DNA of 64,000 nucleotides from Flavobacteriales bacterium (GCA_947448135.1 CANFLZ010000010.1:1-64000); one strand, 5' to 3'. Shown: positions 15,608 to 24,281, counted from the first letter of the stretch. The notes: generated from the letters alone by a model not told the origin. Made by a program: numbers and translations.

Positions 15608-18600
15608 ATGAAAAAAATTGCGATTATTTTATCGGGGTTACTTTTCAGTTGCTTTGCATCATTTGCCTACAATGTTACTTTTAAAGTAGACATGAGCAAT
15701 GTAACAGGCTTCTCGGTAGCCAATGTTAATGGCACGTTCAACAATTGGTGCGGTGCTTGCGCTGTCATGACAGATGCCAATGCTGATAACATTTGGGAAA
15801 TAACAATCAACCTTGCTGCGGGAACTTACGAATACAAATTCACTGCCGATGGTTGGAGTCAGCAAGAAAGTTTAACGCCCGGATCAACTTGTACAGTAAC
15901 CAATTTTGGTTACACCAATCGAACATTAACGGTTGCTGGCGATATGGTGATGCCGGTGGTATGCTGGGGAGCATGCTCTTCTTGCACCACAGTTTATCCA
16001 GTCACCTTCAAGGTAGACATGACCAATGTGTCACAGGCGTATACAGCCGTTCAATTACCAGGCACATTCAACGGTTGGACCCCAACGGCAAACACCATGA
16101 CAGATGCCAACGCAGATGGTATTTATGAAACGACGCTGAACTTGGCACCTGGCACTTATGAATATAAGTTTGCCGCTGACAACTGGGGCATTCAAGAAAA
16201 TTTGACACAAGGATCGTCTTGCACAACAACCAATTTTGGTTATACCAATCGTACCCTTACTGTCACCAATACAGGTCAAGTATTGGATGCCGTTTGTTGG
16301 GGAGCTTGCGTTGCATGCAGTGCAGTGACACCTACCTACAATGTCACTTTTCAAGTAGACATGACCCAAACCAATGGATTTACAACACCAGAGTTGAATG
16401 GAACGTTCAACAATTGGTGTGGAAACTGCGCAGCAATGAGCGACGCCAATGCTGATGGCATTTGGGAAATCACGGTTCCTTTGCAAGCGGGCACTTATGA
16501 ATACAAATTTGCACATGACAACTGGGCGGGATCTGAGCAATTAACCGAAGGGTCGTCTTGTACCGTAACCAATAATGGTTACACCAATCGTTCATTAACT
16601 GTGACCGGAAATACTGTATTGAGTCCAGTTTGCTATGCTTCGTGTTCCGCCTGTTTTGTTGAAGTTCTTGGTTGCACCAATTCTACTGCAATCAATTACA
16701 ACCCCGCCGCCAATACGGACGATGGATCATGCATTTACGGACCTGCAACATATAATGTAACTTTCGAAGTTGATATGAGCCAACAAACAGGATTTGCAAT
16801 TCCTGAATTAAATGGCACCTTCAATAGCTGGTGCGGAAACTGCAATGCCATGTCAGACAACAATGGAGATGGCATATGGGAAATTACTTTGGCATTGGCT
16901 CCAGGAAGTTATGAATATAAATTCTCTTACGATAACTGGACTGGTTCAGAGCAATTGCAAGATGGGGCCAGTTGCACGGTAACCAACAATGGATTTACCA
17001 ATCGATTTATCAATGTCAATGGAGATATGAGCATAGGCGTAGTATGTTTCGGACTTTGTGCGCAATGTCAATTGAATACTGTTTATGGTTGCAAGGATAC
17101 TGGCGCTGCGAATTACAATTCTTCGGCCACCATTGATGATGGTTCATGTGTTTACAATACCATTTTCAATGTTGACATGACTTGTGCGGATGCCTTTACA
17201 GATGTATACATTACAGGACCATGGTGTGGTTGGTGTGCAGCTGACACGTACAATCATTTAACTGATGGTGATGGTGATGGAATTTATAGTGTTTCCTTGT
17301 TGTATCCTGCCGGTAATATTGAATACAAATACATGGTAGACAACTGGGCATCTCAAGAGAACTTGATAGACGATATGCAAAATGGAGGCACTTGCGCTCC
17401 AGTTACCGATTATGCCAACTTCGCGAATCGTCTGGCAAATGCTGGTTTCATTCAAAATGACGTGTATGGTCGTTGTTCTGCATGCGAAATATTGCCGACC
17501 TCCTACAACGTTACTTTCCAAGTAGACATGAGTCAACAATCCGGATTTACAACTCCTGAAGTCAATGGCTCGTTCAACAACTGGTGCGGCAACTGCTCAG
17601 CGATGAGTGATGCCAATGGTGATAATATTTGGGATGTTACCATTACCGTGCCCGCTGGAAGCTATGAATTCAAATATTCTTATGATGCTTGGTCTGGTCA
17701 AGAAAATTTAACCCCTGGCAGCAGCTGTACGGTTACTAACTTTGGATACACCAATCGTTCTTTGGTTGTATCACAAGACACCACTTTAGATGTTGTCTGT
17801 TTTGGACTGTGCACCTCATGTCAAACAGCCCCAGCTTTGTACAATGTCACTTTCCAATTGGACATGAGTCAACAATCAGGATTTACAATTCCTGAAGTGA
17901 ATGGAACTTTCAACGGATGGTGCGGTAACTGCTCAGCAATGAGTGATGCCAATGGAGATAACATTTGGGATATTACCATAGCTCTTGCAGCCGGTTCTTA
18001 TGAATTCAAGTACTCTTATGACGCTTGGACGGGTCAAGAAAACTTGACCCCTGGAAGTAGTTGCACCGTTACGAATTCTGGATATACCAATCGTTCTTTG
18101 GGAGTTTCTCAAGACACCACATTGGACGTTGTTTGTTTTGGTCTTTGTACTTCTTGCCAAAACGCTCCAACCTTGTACAATGTTACTTTCCAAGTGGACA
18201 TGAATCAGCAAACTGGGTTCACTACGCCAGAAGTAAACGGAACTTTCAACGGATGGTGCGGAAGCTGCTCAGCAATGAGTGATGCCAATGGCGATAACGT
18301 TTGGGACGTCACCATCGCGTTGGCTGCAGGATCGTATGAATTCAAGTATTCTTATGATAACTGGGGAGGGCAAGAAAATTTGGTTGCTGGAAGTAGCTGT
18401 ACCGTTACCAATTTCGGCTACACCAATCGTACTCTGATTGTTTCTCAAGACACAACATTGGGTGTAGTATGTTTCGCAAGTTGTTCTTCTTGCCAAAACA
18501 CACCTCCGTCTAGAACAGTGACTTTCCAAGTGAACATGAACCAAGAAACTGGCTTTACAACTCCTGAGTTGAATGGTACATTCAACAACTGGTGCGGAAA

Positions 18601-19414
18601 CTGCGCTCAGATGTCAGATGCCAATGGCGACAACATTTGGGACATTACCATTCAATTGCAAGTAGGAACTTATGAGTTCAAATATTCACATGACAACTGG
18701 GCTGGATCTGAGCAATTAACGCCAGGCGACCCATGCACTGTGACTTCCGGATCTTTTACCAATCGCTTGATCAACATTGTCAACGATACGATCATTCCAG
18801 TTGTATGTTACGGAAGCTGTTCCGACTGTGTCGCTCCTGCCACTTATCCTGTTATATTAAACGTTGACGTGAATGATCCTACCGTTACTCAAGTTGAATT
18901 ATCTGGAGATTTTAATGGCTTCTGTGCAGGTTGCGAGCAAATGCAAAACTTATCAGGAACCATTTGGACCGACACTTTGTATTTGGTAGCTGGTGTCTAC
19001 AATTATCATTTCACACAATCAAACGGAACCGTTGTAGAAGCATTAACAGACATGACATGTACTGTCAATACAGGTACAAACTTCGAGCGCTCTGTCACTG
19101 TTACTGGATCAACTGAAGCGGCATTGGTTTGTTGGAACACTTGTTCTGAATGCACTGTTAGCAATGATGAGTTGATGAATAACAACATTCAATTGTTCCC
19201 CAACCCAACCAGCGGAAACATTTCCTTTACAGGCCTAAACGGAGACAATTATCAAGTACACTGTTATGATATGATTGGAAACTTGGTACGTCAATTCAAC
19301 GTTTCAGCCGAAAACAAGAATATCCAATTGAGCGAATTAGAAAACGGACTTTACATCATCAGAATTGATAGCAAACATGCTTCTCAACAATTCTCGGTAG
19401 TCTTATGCGACTAA
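15608..19414 (+). CDS. T9SS-secreted protein with ten tandem carbohydrate-binding-like repeats
   Basis: 1268 residues: signal peptide (1-20), ten domains of 95-110 residues and a T9SS sorting domain (from QLFPNPTSGN). Repeats 1-3 match the gene at 27-3491 almost residue for residue. Repeat 5 is the GPWCGWCAADTYNHL variant, and repeats 6-8 are near-identical to each other, which suggests recent internal duplication. Repeat 10 is degenerate (VILNVDVND, GDFNGFC). GC-type cysteine modules (GCTNSTAINYN, GCKDTGAANYN) lie around repeats 4 and 5. The pattern VTFQVDM, NGTFNNWCGNC, NIWDVTI, YEFKYSYD recalls glycogen/starch-binding E-set domains with added cysteines. Its stop overlaps the start of the GH16 laminarinase gene by ten bases, linking production of binder and enzyme. 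Confidence 0.82.
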   Translation: MKKIAIILSGLLFSCFASFAYNVTFKVDMSNVTGFSVANVNGTFNNWCGACAVMTDANADNIWEITINLAAGTYEYKFTADGWSQQESLTPGSTCTVTNFGYTNRTLTVAGDMVMPVVCWGACSSCTTVYPVTFKVDMTNVSQAYTAVQLPGTFNGWTPTANTMTDANADGIYETTLNLAPGTYEYKFAADNWGIQENLTQGSSCTTTNFGYTNRTLTVTNTGQVLDAVCWGACVACSAVTPTYNVTFQVDMTQTNGFTTPELNGTFNNWCGNCAAMSDANADGIWEITVPLQAGTYEYKFAHDNWAGSEQLTEGSSCTVTNNGYTNRSLTVTGNTVLSPVCYASCSACFVEVLGCTNSTAINYNPAANTDDGSCIYGPATYNVTFEVDMSQQTGFAIPELNGTFNSWCGNCNAMSDNNGDGIWEITLALAPGSYEYKFSYDNWTGSEQLQDGASCTVTNNGFTNRFINVNGDMSIGVVCFGLCAQCQLNTVYGCKDTGAANYNSSATIDDGSCVYNTIFNVDMTCADAFTDVYITGPWCGWCAADTYNHLTDGDGDGIYSVSLLYPAGNIEYKYMVDNWASQENLIDDMQNGGTCAPVTDYANFANRLANAGFIQNDVYGRCSACEILPTSYNVTFQVDMSQQSGFTTPEVNGSFNNWCGNCSAMSDANGDNIWDVTITVPAGSYEFKYSYDAWSGQENLTPGSSCTVTNFGYTNRSLVVSQDTTLDVVCFGLCTSCQTAPALYNVTFQLDMSQQSGFTIPEVNGTFNGWCGNCSAMSDANGDNIWDITIALAAGSYEFKYSYDAWTGQENLTPGSSCTVTNSGYTNRSLGVSQDTTLDVVCFGLCTSCQNAPTLYNVTFQVDMNQQTGFTTPEVNGTFNGWCGSCSAMSDANGDNVWDVTIALAAGSYEFKYSYDNWGGQENLVAGSSCTVTNFGYTNRTLIVSQDTTLGVVCFASCSSCQNTPPSRTVTFQVNMNQETGFTTPELNGTFNNWCGNCAQMSDANGDNIWDITIQLQVGTYEFKYSHDNWAGSEQLTPGDPCTVTSGSFTNRLINIVNDTIIPVVCYGSCSDCVAPATYPVILNVDVNDPTVTQVELSGDFNGFCAGCEQMQNLSGTIWTDTLYLVAGVYNYHFTQSNGTVVEALTDMTCTVNTGTNFERSVTVTGSTEAALVCWNTCSECTVSNDELMNNNIQLFPNPTSGNISFTGLNGDNYQVHCYDMIGNLVRQFNVSAENKNIQLSELENGLYIIRIDSKHASQQFSVVLCD

Positions 19415-20409
19415 TTATTTCATTTACATTGACTATATGTAGTTTGGCCCTTTGGGGTCAAACTACATGGAGTCTTGCTTGGTCAGAAGAATTCAGCGGA
19501 ACACAGCTAGACACCAGCAAATGGAACTACGAAATCGGCACTGGCAATTCAGGTTGGGGAAATAACGAACTCCAATATTACACCGCATCGAATCAGAATT
19601 TATTTTTACAAAATGGTCTTGCGCATATCGTTGCCAAGTCTCAAACCTTTGGCACCAGCAATTACACGTCAGCGCGCATTACCACTTCGGAAAAATTTAA
19701 TTTCACCTACGGTCGATTAGAAGCGCGCATCAAAATTCCCTTTGGCAATGGTCTCTGGCCTGCGTTTTGGCTTTTGGGACAAAACATCAATACGGTTTCT
19801 TGGCCGACATGTGGTGAAATCGACATCATGGAGCATGTCAGCAACAGTCCCAATATTTATGGTACTGCCCACTGGGACAACAATGGACATCAAAGTTCCG
19901 GAGGCTCCTCATCCATCAATGACAATGCATTTCATTTATACACCATCGAATGGGATTCTCTTTCTATTCAATGGTACATGGACGGACTTTTATATTTCAC
20001 ATTGCCGATTACCGCAACCACCTTCGATGCTTTTCACCAACCATTTTTCATTATTCTCAATTTAGCCGTTGGTGGCAATTGGCCTGGATCACCTGACAAT
20101 TCCACAATTTTCCCATCAGAAATGTTGGTTGACTATGTACGCTATTATCAGCCGGAAATTGCAAATGGCATATCATCCCACCCCGCATCAGAATTGAGTT
20201 ATCGGTACATCGATAACACTTTAATTTTACAAAGCACAGGTGACATTCAGGGAGAATATTCTCTTTTGGATATGACCGGAAAATCAATTCAACTTGGAAA
20301 AATTAACAACGGCGCATCGGTCACCCTCAATGGAATCAGCACTGGAATATATCTACTTCAAATAAAAAGCAACGGCAATAATTGGGTTCAGAAGATTTCG
20401 ATCCCTTGA
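19405..20409 (+). CDS. T9SS-secreted GH16 endo-beta-1,3-glucanase (laminarinase type)
   Basis: 334 residues. Signal peptide 1-19; GH16 catalytic domain 22-252; T9SS sorting domain from about 262 to the end (SYRYIDNTL...IYLLQIKSNG). The active site GEIDIMEH has Glu138 nucleophile, Asp140 and Glu143 acid/base, the beta-bulge form typical of laminarinases. Other family hallmarks are WNYEIGTGNSGWGNNELQYY, GLWPAFWLLG and NLAVGGNWPG. It is secreted and probably attached to the cell surface, unlike the lipoprotein GH16 at 3599. Start overlaps the end of the ten-repeat gene by ten bases, so it is probably translated from the same message. This is the strongest sign that the locus targets beta-1,3-glucan. 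Confidence 0.9.
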   Translation: MRLIISFTLTICSLALWGQTTWSLAWSEEFSGTQLDTSKWNYEIGTGNSGWGNNELQYYTASNQNLFLQNGLAHIVAKSQTFGTSNYTSARITTSEKFNFTYGRLEARIKIPFGNGLWPAFWLLGQNINTVSWPTCGEIDIMEHVSNSPNIYGTAHWDNNGHQSSGGSSSINDNAFHLYTIEWDSLSIQWYMDGLLYFTLPITATTFDAFHQPFFIILNLAVGGNWPGSPDNSTIFPSEMLVDYVRYYQPEIANGISSHPASELSYRYIDNTLILQSTGDIQGEYSLLDMTGKSIQLGKINNGASVTLNGISTGIYLLQIKSNGNNWVQKISIP

Positions 20410-21318
20410 TTAAATAGCTAAAGTCAAAGATGTTCCCACTCTCCAACCACTAATAGGAATTGCGAGTTGATCGGAAACTCTCAAGACCTTGGTTCCAAAA
20501 AAACTCAACACACCCTTCTTCCAATATACATCACATTGTGCTTGAATCGAAATTGCATATGCTGCGGTATTTTTAACGGATGCATTGAATTCGCGCAAGG
20601 CCATATTCTGCTCATATTGGGTAGAAAACATTCCCCAGATTTGACCGACATCTCCAAAAGCATTGAATTTAGAAGTATGTGAAAAAACACCCAATTGAGA
20701 TTGCCAACGATTACCCCATTGAGCATGTAATTCATTTTCTCCGAAAGCCTGAAATCCTCCAGAAGACCAAAAACCAATTGAACTATTAGACAACAAGGCA
20801 TAATACTGCGCCAAAATACTTTGAGCCCCAGTACCATTTTGCAAATACAAAGGCAACATAATTTTTTCACCATCTCTCCGCATAAATTTTCCAGTTGGCA
20901 TCTGCCATTGGAGTCCAGCCAATAACATTCCTTTCCATACGGCATCTTCGTTTGTTCTGAATAAAATCCGATTCAAACCCAATCGAAAATCACCCATCCC
21001 TATCCATTTCAATGTAGAATCACCATATTGCAATACAGTTCGCCGCATGGGCACTGTTGCTTGAAGCATCCATTTTTCTGAGACAAAATACCGCATCGTC
21101 ATGTCGGTTTGAAAGAAATATTGGTCAGTCATTAGACTGCCTATTCCAACACCTAGATTCCGACGCCATTCATTCCGCAATTGAAATTGCGATTTCCCAA
21201 ATTGTGGAATCCAACCATTCCATGCACCTGAACTTCCCCCGCCACAGGCATCACAAGCTAAAGATGAGTGTATTTTCATGGTCAACATGAACAAGACAAA
21301 AAATTGAATATTTTTCAT
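20410..21318 (-). CDS. Outer-membrane protein with CDACGGG motif, MbnP-associated
   Basis: 302 residues, signal peptide ending near SLA. The mature N-terminus has the cysteine motif CDACGGGSSG, followed by strand-rich sequence (FQLRNEWRRNLGVGIG, MTMRYFVSEKWMLQATVPM, GWRVGTSLTLAI) consistent with an outer-membrane beta-barrel. Proteins with this start are, to my knowledge, found beside MbnP-like copper proteins in Bacteroidota, and here the MbnP-like gene lies just upstream on the same strand. A metal-linked role is inferred from the cysteines and context. Its stop is adjacent to the convergent GH16 gene with no spacer. Confidence 0.55.
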   Translation of the reverse strand: MKNIQFFVLFMLTMKIHSSLACDACGGGSSGAWNGWIPQFGKSQFQLRNEWRRNLGVGIGSLMTDQYFFQTDMTMRYFVSEKWMLQATVPMRRTVLQYGDSTLKWIGMGDFRLGLNRILFRTNEDAVWKGMLLAGLQWQMPTGKFMRRDGEKIMLPLYLQNGTGAQSILAQYYALLSNSSIGFWSSGGFQAFGENELHAQWGNRWQSQLGVFSHTSKFNAFGDVGQIWGMFSTQYEQNMALREFNASVKNTAAYAISIQAQCDVYWKKGVLSFFGTKVLRVSDQLAIPISGWRVGTSLTLAI

Positions 21319-21400
21319 TTGTCGATTTTTTTAGTAGAACCCAATAACAATATTTCTGGTTGCCAATAACGGGGAGAAATAAAAATCCCTCCCCGTATTT

Positions 21401-22144
21401 TTATTGATGTAAATGTTCAAAACCCAACGCATTTGAAAATGCAACGGATAAGGTATGTCCGATTGAAGAAGGTGAAGTTATACCCTGCACATCACCCACA
21501 CTTATGGCATCTGAAATAAACAATGCCGCATCCCAAGCCAAATGAATCTGAGGAGTCACTTCGGAATTGATAGACATTACCGCACCATCAAACCCAAAAG
21601 ATTTGCTGTGCAATGAGCCGGTATCTGGAGAGGTTCCTCCTAACTGATATACAAACGTGTCCGCGACCATAAAGCTTGCGTTGCCTTCTAGATCTATAAA
21701 TTGATAGCCATCCGTTTCATTCCAAAACATTCCATTGTCCAAACTCAAACTTCCCTCATGAAGTCCGCTCACATTTTGAGTTGAATCGATTCCTATAATA
21801 AATCGAATAGATGAGTAATCACCCTTTGGAACATTAACAATGGATAATAACATAGAAGATTCATTAGATAAATCAATCAAATGATACGACTGAGGTTCAC
21901 TCCATATGTCACCATTGACATTAATCAATTGTATATTGGAAACATAGTATTTGAATCTGGAAAATTGCATTGAATCATTGCCAGAAATAATCCATTGACT
22001 TAATTCAATGGGGATTTCATTTAAAACATGCTCAAATTCTATCTTTACCTTTCCAGGTAAATTATTGGGAGACTCATCTCTTTGACAAGCCGAAAAAATA
22101 AATACAAGGGCAAATGACAAGCCCCAAAAAAACCTTGCTTTCAT
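21401..22144 (-). CDS. MbnP-like copper-binding lipoprotein
   Basis: 247 residues with a lipobox at FSAC (Cys20). The sequence follows the MbnP family pattern: VKIEFEHVLNEIPIEL, FKYYVSNIQL, YHLIDLSNES, FIIGIDSTQNVSGLHEG, GMFWNETDGYQFIDLEG. In characterised members the family binds copper periplasmically, with a modified Trp near the GM(Y/F)W motif; that Trp is present. It lies 82 bases upstream of the CDACGGG barrel gene and downstream of the small CNGQC protein, forming a likely three-gene metal cluster on the minus strand. No MbnH-type di-haem peroxidase gene is seen within the window. Confidence 0.7.
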   Translation of the reverse strand: MKARFFWGLSFALVFIFSACQRDESPNNLPGKVKIEFEHVLNEIPIELSQWIISGNDSMQFSRFKYYVSNIQLINVNGDIWSEPQSYHLIDLSNESSMLLSIVNVPKGDYSSIRFIIGIDSTQNVSGLHEGSLSLDNGMFWNETDGYQFIDLEGNASFMVADTFVYQLGGTSPDTGSLHSKSFGFDGAVMSINSEVTPQIHLAWDAALFISDAISVGDVQGITSPSSIGHTLSVAFSNALGFEHLHQ

Positions 22145-22194
22145 GATTAAAAAATTAATAGATTACTCTTTTCCTTAACGAAATCGAAAAAAAA

Positions 22195-22575
22195 TCAACC
22201 AAAACAAGGTGGTCTATCCGCCGACAACGGAATGAATTGACTGGATAGAATAATGAAAAATGAAAGATGCTTAGCTAAAATACTCTCGAAGAAAATCTGC
22301 GTTTGAATAGTTGCAGGCTCAAAAACAGAAATCGAAAAATTTTTCATCCAATTGAGAGGAGTCTCCGCTTTTTCTTTGGAATCCTTGGCTGCATTTAATT
22401 CCTTTTTTAAAGCGCACTGTCCATTACACTGGGACATTGGAAAATCTTTGTTCTCACACAAAACCTCAGCGTAATAATCGAAATAAATGTAGTAACGGGT
22501 CACCACAAAGGACTTATACAGCAGCGGAAGACTGAGCAAGCCAAGCATTACAATGATTATTACCTTTCGACACAT
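22195..22575 (-). CDS. Small membrane-anchored protein with CNGQC motif
   Basis: 126 residues. An N-terminal hydrophobic segment (5-26) is followed by a periplasmic-looking stretch with CENKDFPMSQCNGQCALKKEL (the three cysteines at about 50, 59 and 63), then a second hydrophobic region (about 105-118). Small Bacteroidota proteins of this pattern (C..KD.P...CNG.C.L) sit near copper or haem genes; here the MbnP-like gene is next. Function unknown; metal handling is an inference from cysteines and neighbours. First gene of its cluster, with a good -7 box nine bases upstream. Confidence 0.55.
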   Translation of the reverse strand: MCRKVIIIVMLGLLSLPLLYKSFVVTRYYIYFDYYAEVLCENKDFPMSQCNGQCALKKELNAAKDSKEKAETPLNWMKNFSISVFEPATIQTQIFFESILAKHLSFFIILSSQFIPLSADRPPCFG

Positions 22576-22580
22576 GATTG

Positions 22581-22588
22581 CAAATTTA
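22581..22588 (-). promoter_or_regulatory. -7 promoter element TAAATTTG for the copper-type cluster
   Basis: On the minus strand TAAATTTG is an exact TAnnTTTG match just upstream of the gene starting at 22575. A TTTG lies 16 bases further upstream as a possible -33 element, slightly short of the usual spacing. Confidence 0.5.
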
Positions 22589-22634
22589 GGTCATGCATTA
22601 ACTTCAAAAAAAATCCTTTTTTTTTAATGACCTA
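22587..22634. repeat. Inverted repeat TAGGTCAT / ATGACCTA
   Basis: Perfect eight-base arms at 22587-22594 and 22627-22634, with a 32-base spacer that includes A- and T-tracts. One arm overlaps the TAAATTTG promoter element, so it could be a two-site operator for the copper-type cluster. Not recognised as a known operator. Confidence 0.4.
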
Positions 22635-22708
22635 TATCATACTATTCAATGCAAATAATCACTTGCCCATTCTTAGAATAGTCGACCTTCGAAGAAAATA
22701 TTATCATC

Positions 22709-23098
22709 ATGGCACAACATCAACAATTCCACATTTCCAGAATCAGCAACGAACATAGCGACTGGAATCGCGGAGCTGCATTCTACTTGGATGAAATGAA
22801 TATTTTGAATCATCGCTTGCAGGAAATTTCTTCCATGTATTCCAAAGAGGATGTAAAAGCGCAAGTAGAGCATTTCCAAAATCAATTCATTATTCAAAGA
22901 AATAATTTGGAGACTTTGAAAAAGCAAATCAATGTTCATGAGCTTCATTTGTCTCAAGATACAATTGACCATGCGCAACATTTGACCAAAGAAACCATTG
23001 CAGAACATGACGCTTTAAGAGCGCAGTACATGGATCTTATCCAAATCATCGTTGCTTTAAAAAGTGATTTCTACAAGTTTGTAGCATCTTATATGTAA
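22709..23098 (+). CDS. Hypothetical coiled-coil protein
   Basis: 129 residues, soluble, no signal peptide. Nearly all helical by composition, with a heptad-like stretch from about 45 to 95 (VEHFQNQFIIQRNNLETLKK) and a second helix 100-129. Acidic and His-rich. Not recognised as a known family; unrelated to neighbours in obvious ways. It is a single-gene unit, with its own upstream gap shared with the divergent copper-type cluster and a strong terminator after it, so it is probably expressed independently. Confidence 0.55.
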   Translation: MAQHQQFHISRISNEHSDWNRGAAFYLDEMNILNHRLQEISSMYSKEDVKAQVEHFQNQFIIQRNNLETLKKQINVHELHLSQDTIDHAQHLTKETIAEHDALRAQYMDLIQIIVALKSDFYKFVASYM

Positions 23099-23112
23099 TT
23101 GAAAAATCACAT

Positions 23113-23148
23113 AAAGAAGAAGGGGGTAATTGCCCCCTTCTTTATTTT
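23113..23148. terminator. Strong bidirectional terminator
   Basis: The stem AAGAAGGGGG / CCCCCTTCTT at 23117-23142 with loop TAATTG is followed by a T-rich tract. It lies between the convergent coiled-coil gene and thioredoxin gene. Confidence 0.85.
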
Positions 23149-23156
23149 CATCCGTC

Positions 23157-23456
23157 TTATTTCATGAATCCCTTCAGCAAAGCAATCAACTCATCCTTTT
23201 GTTTGACGCCAGCGTTTCTCCACTTCACTTCCCCATTTTGAAAAACCAACAAGGTTGGTACACTCCGCACTCCATACGCTTGAGAAGCGCTTGGATTTTT
23301 ATCTACATCAATTTTTATGATGCGCGCTGAATCTCCCAATGCACTGGCCACTTCCTCCAAAATGGGTGCTTGATATTGACACGGTCCACACCACGTCGCA
23401 AAAAAATCAACCAAAACGGGAACATCTGAATTGATGATCTCTTTAAAATTTGACAT
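23157..23456 (-). CDS. trxA: Thioredoxin
   Basis: 99 residues, a single thioredoxin fold of the usual length without a signal peptide. The active site is WCGPC (residues 22-26) after VLVDFFAT, and the cis-Pro segment [13 protein letters not shown] is present. Cytoplasmic disulphide reductase. It follows a rhodanese-domain gene by 15 bases on the same strand, a common pairing in sulphur redox metabolism. Terminates at the strong hairpin at 23117-23142. Confidence 0.93.
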   Translation of the reverse strand: MSNFKEIINSDVPVLVDFFATWCGPCQYQAPILEEVASALGDSARIIKIDVDKNPSASQAYGVRSVPTLLVFQNGEVKWRNAGVKQKDELIALLKGFMK

Positions 23457-23471
23457 ACGCTTATTTATTTT

Positions 23472-23768
23472 TTATACATTTTGCCACGCTCCGGCATTGC
23501 AAATATCGCCATAGCCCATGGACTTCAACTGCGACTTGGCACTACCCGCTCTCATTCCCGATTTGCAACACAATACAATTTTTTGATTCTTTTTGTACTT
23601 CTTACCCACTTCAGAAATTCGATCCAATGGAATATTGATGGATCCTTTGGCATGGCCTGATTTAAACTCTCCAACGGTTCTAACATCAATAACTACCGCG
23701 CCCTCTTTGATCCACACTTTGTGATCGATTTTGGGTCCTAACCCCAATAATTTTCTCAATAAACTCAT
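23472..23768 (-). CDS. Single-domain rhodanese
   Basis: 98 residues. Rhodanese fold with VVIDVRTVGEFKSGHAKGSI and the active-site loop CKSGMR (Cys68 to Arg73). The length matches GlpE/PspE-type single-domain sulphurtransferases. No signal peptide, so cytoplasmic. Encoded just ahead of thioredoxin on the same strand; thioredoxin can reduce rhodanese persulphides, so a functional pair is reasonable. Physiological sulphur acceptor unknown. Confidence 0.88.
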   Translation of the reverse strand: MSLLRKLLGLGPKIDHKVWIKEGAVVIDVRTVGEFKSGHAKGSINIPLDRISEVGKKYKKNQKIVLCCKSGMRAGSAKSQLKSMGYGDICNAGAWQNV

Positions 23769-23850
23769 TATTATTATTGTTTTGATTTGTTATGTTTTGC
23801 GAATTTTCAGAATTTCCCCTTATTCCTGCAGTAACTATCGTCACAGAGCG

Positions 23851-23858
23851 TAACTTTG
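23851..23858 (+). promoter_or_regulatory. -7 element TAACTTTG of the tmRNA gene
   Basis: Exact TAnnTTTG match 22 bases before the mature tmRNA 5' end. It would start a short leader removed by RNase P. No clear -33 TTG at the expected distance. Confidence 0.55.
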
Positions 23859-23879
23859 CAATTAGTTCTTTGAATTCAG

Positions 23880-24278
23880 GGGCCCGATTTTTGGATTTGA
23901 CAGTAGGAAGAAGGTCGGAGCAAGCATGCAGAGCGTTTGGTGGTGAAGCTCTTTAATCTGAAATCATCAGTCAGAAATGACAACAATTCTTACGCGCTTG
24001 CTGCTTAATCACCGGGTGTGATTACGCTTAATCTCGTCATGGTATGACGAGACAGGCATGTCCCGTTATTGACCTCGTTCCCGGTCAATAGCAATGGGGC
24101 TTCATCAAAGGGAAATCGCCAAAGCAGATGCGCATAAGCTGCGGCTAAAACTCATACGCTAAGGAAGATTTAAGGCTGTCTTTTGCCGTGAACTTCTCGA
24201 AAAATAAATAAAAGAATAAGCATGTAGAAAACTCAGTCATTCCCTGTTTGGACGCGGGTTCGACCCCCGCCGGGTCCA
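23880..24278 (+). ncRNA. ssrA: Transfer-messenger RNA (tmRNA)
   Basis: The 5' end GGGCCCG (23880-23886) pairs with CGGGTCC (24271-24277) to form the acceptor stem; discriminator A is at 24278 and CCA is not encoded. Directly before the acceptor strand is a T-arm GCGGG-TTCGACC-CCCGC. Near the 5' end ATTTTTGGATTTGACAG matches the conserved tmRNA D-loop-side sequence. The tag frame ending at the TAA (24006-24008) reads NDNNSYALAA, with a probable resume codon near 23970 giving VRNDNNSYALAA. About 399 nt, the usual size. It rescues stalled ribosomes with SmpB, which is not in this window. Confidence 0.93.
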
Positions 24279-24281
24279 CAA

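Noticed and set aside
16055..16540. 161-residue minus-strand open frame inside the ten-repeat gene
   Set aside because: Antisense to repeat-coding DNA; similar shadows recur in each repeat, as expected from repeated codons rather than a gene.
24251..24280. Possible tRNA 3' half
   Set aside because: The T-arm and acceptor strand pair with 23880-23886 about 390 bases upstream and enclose a YALAA tag, so this is tmRNA.
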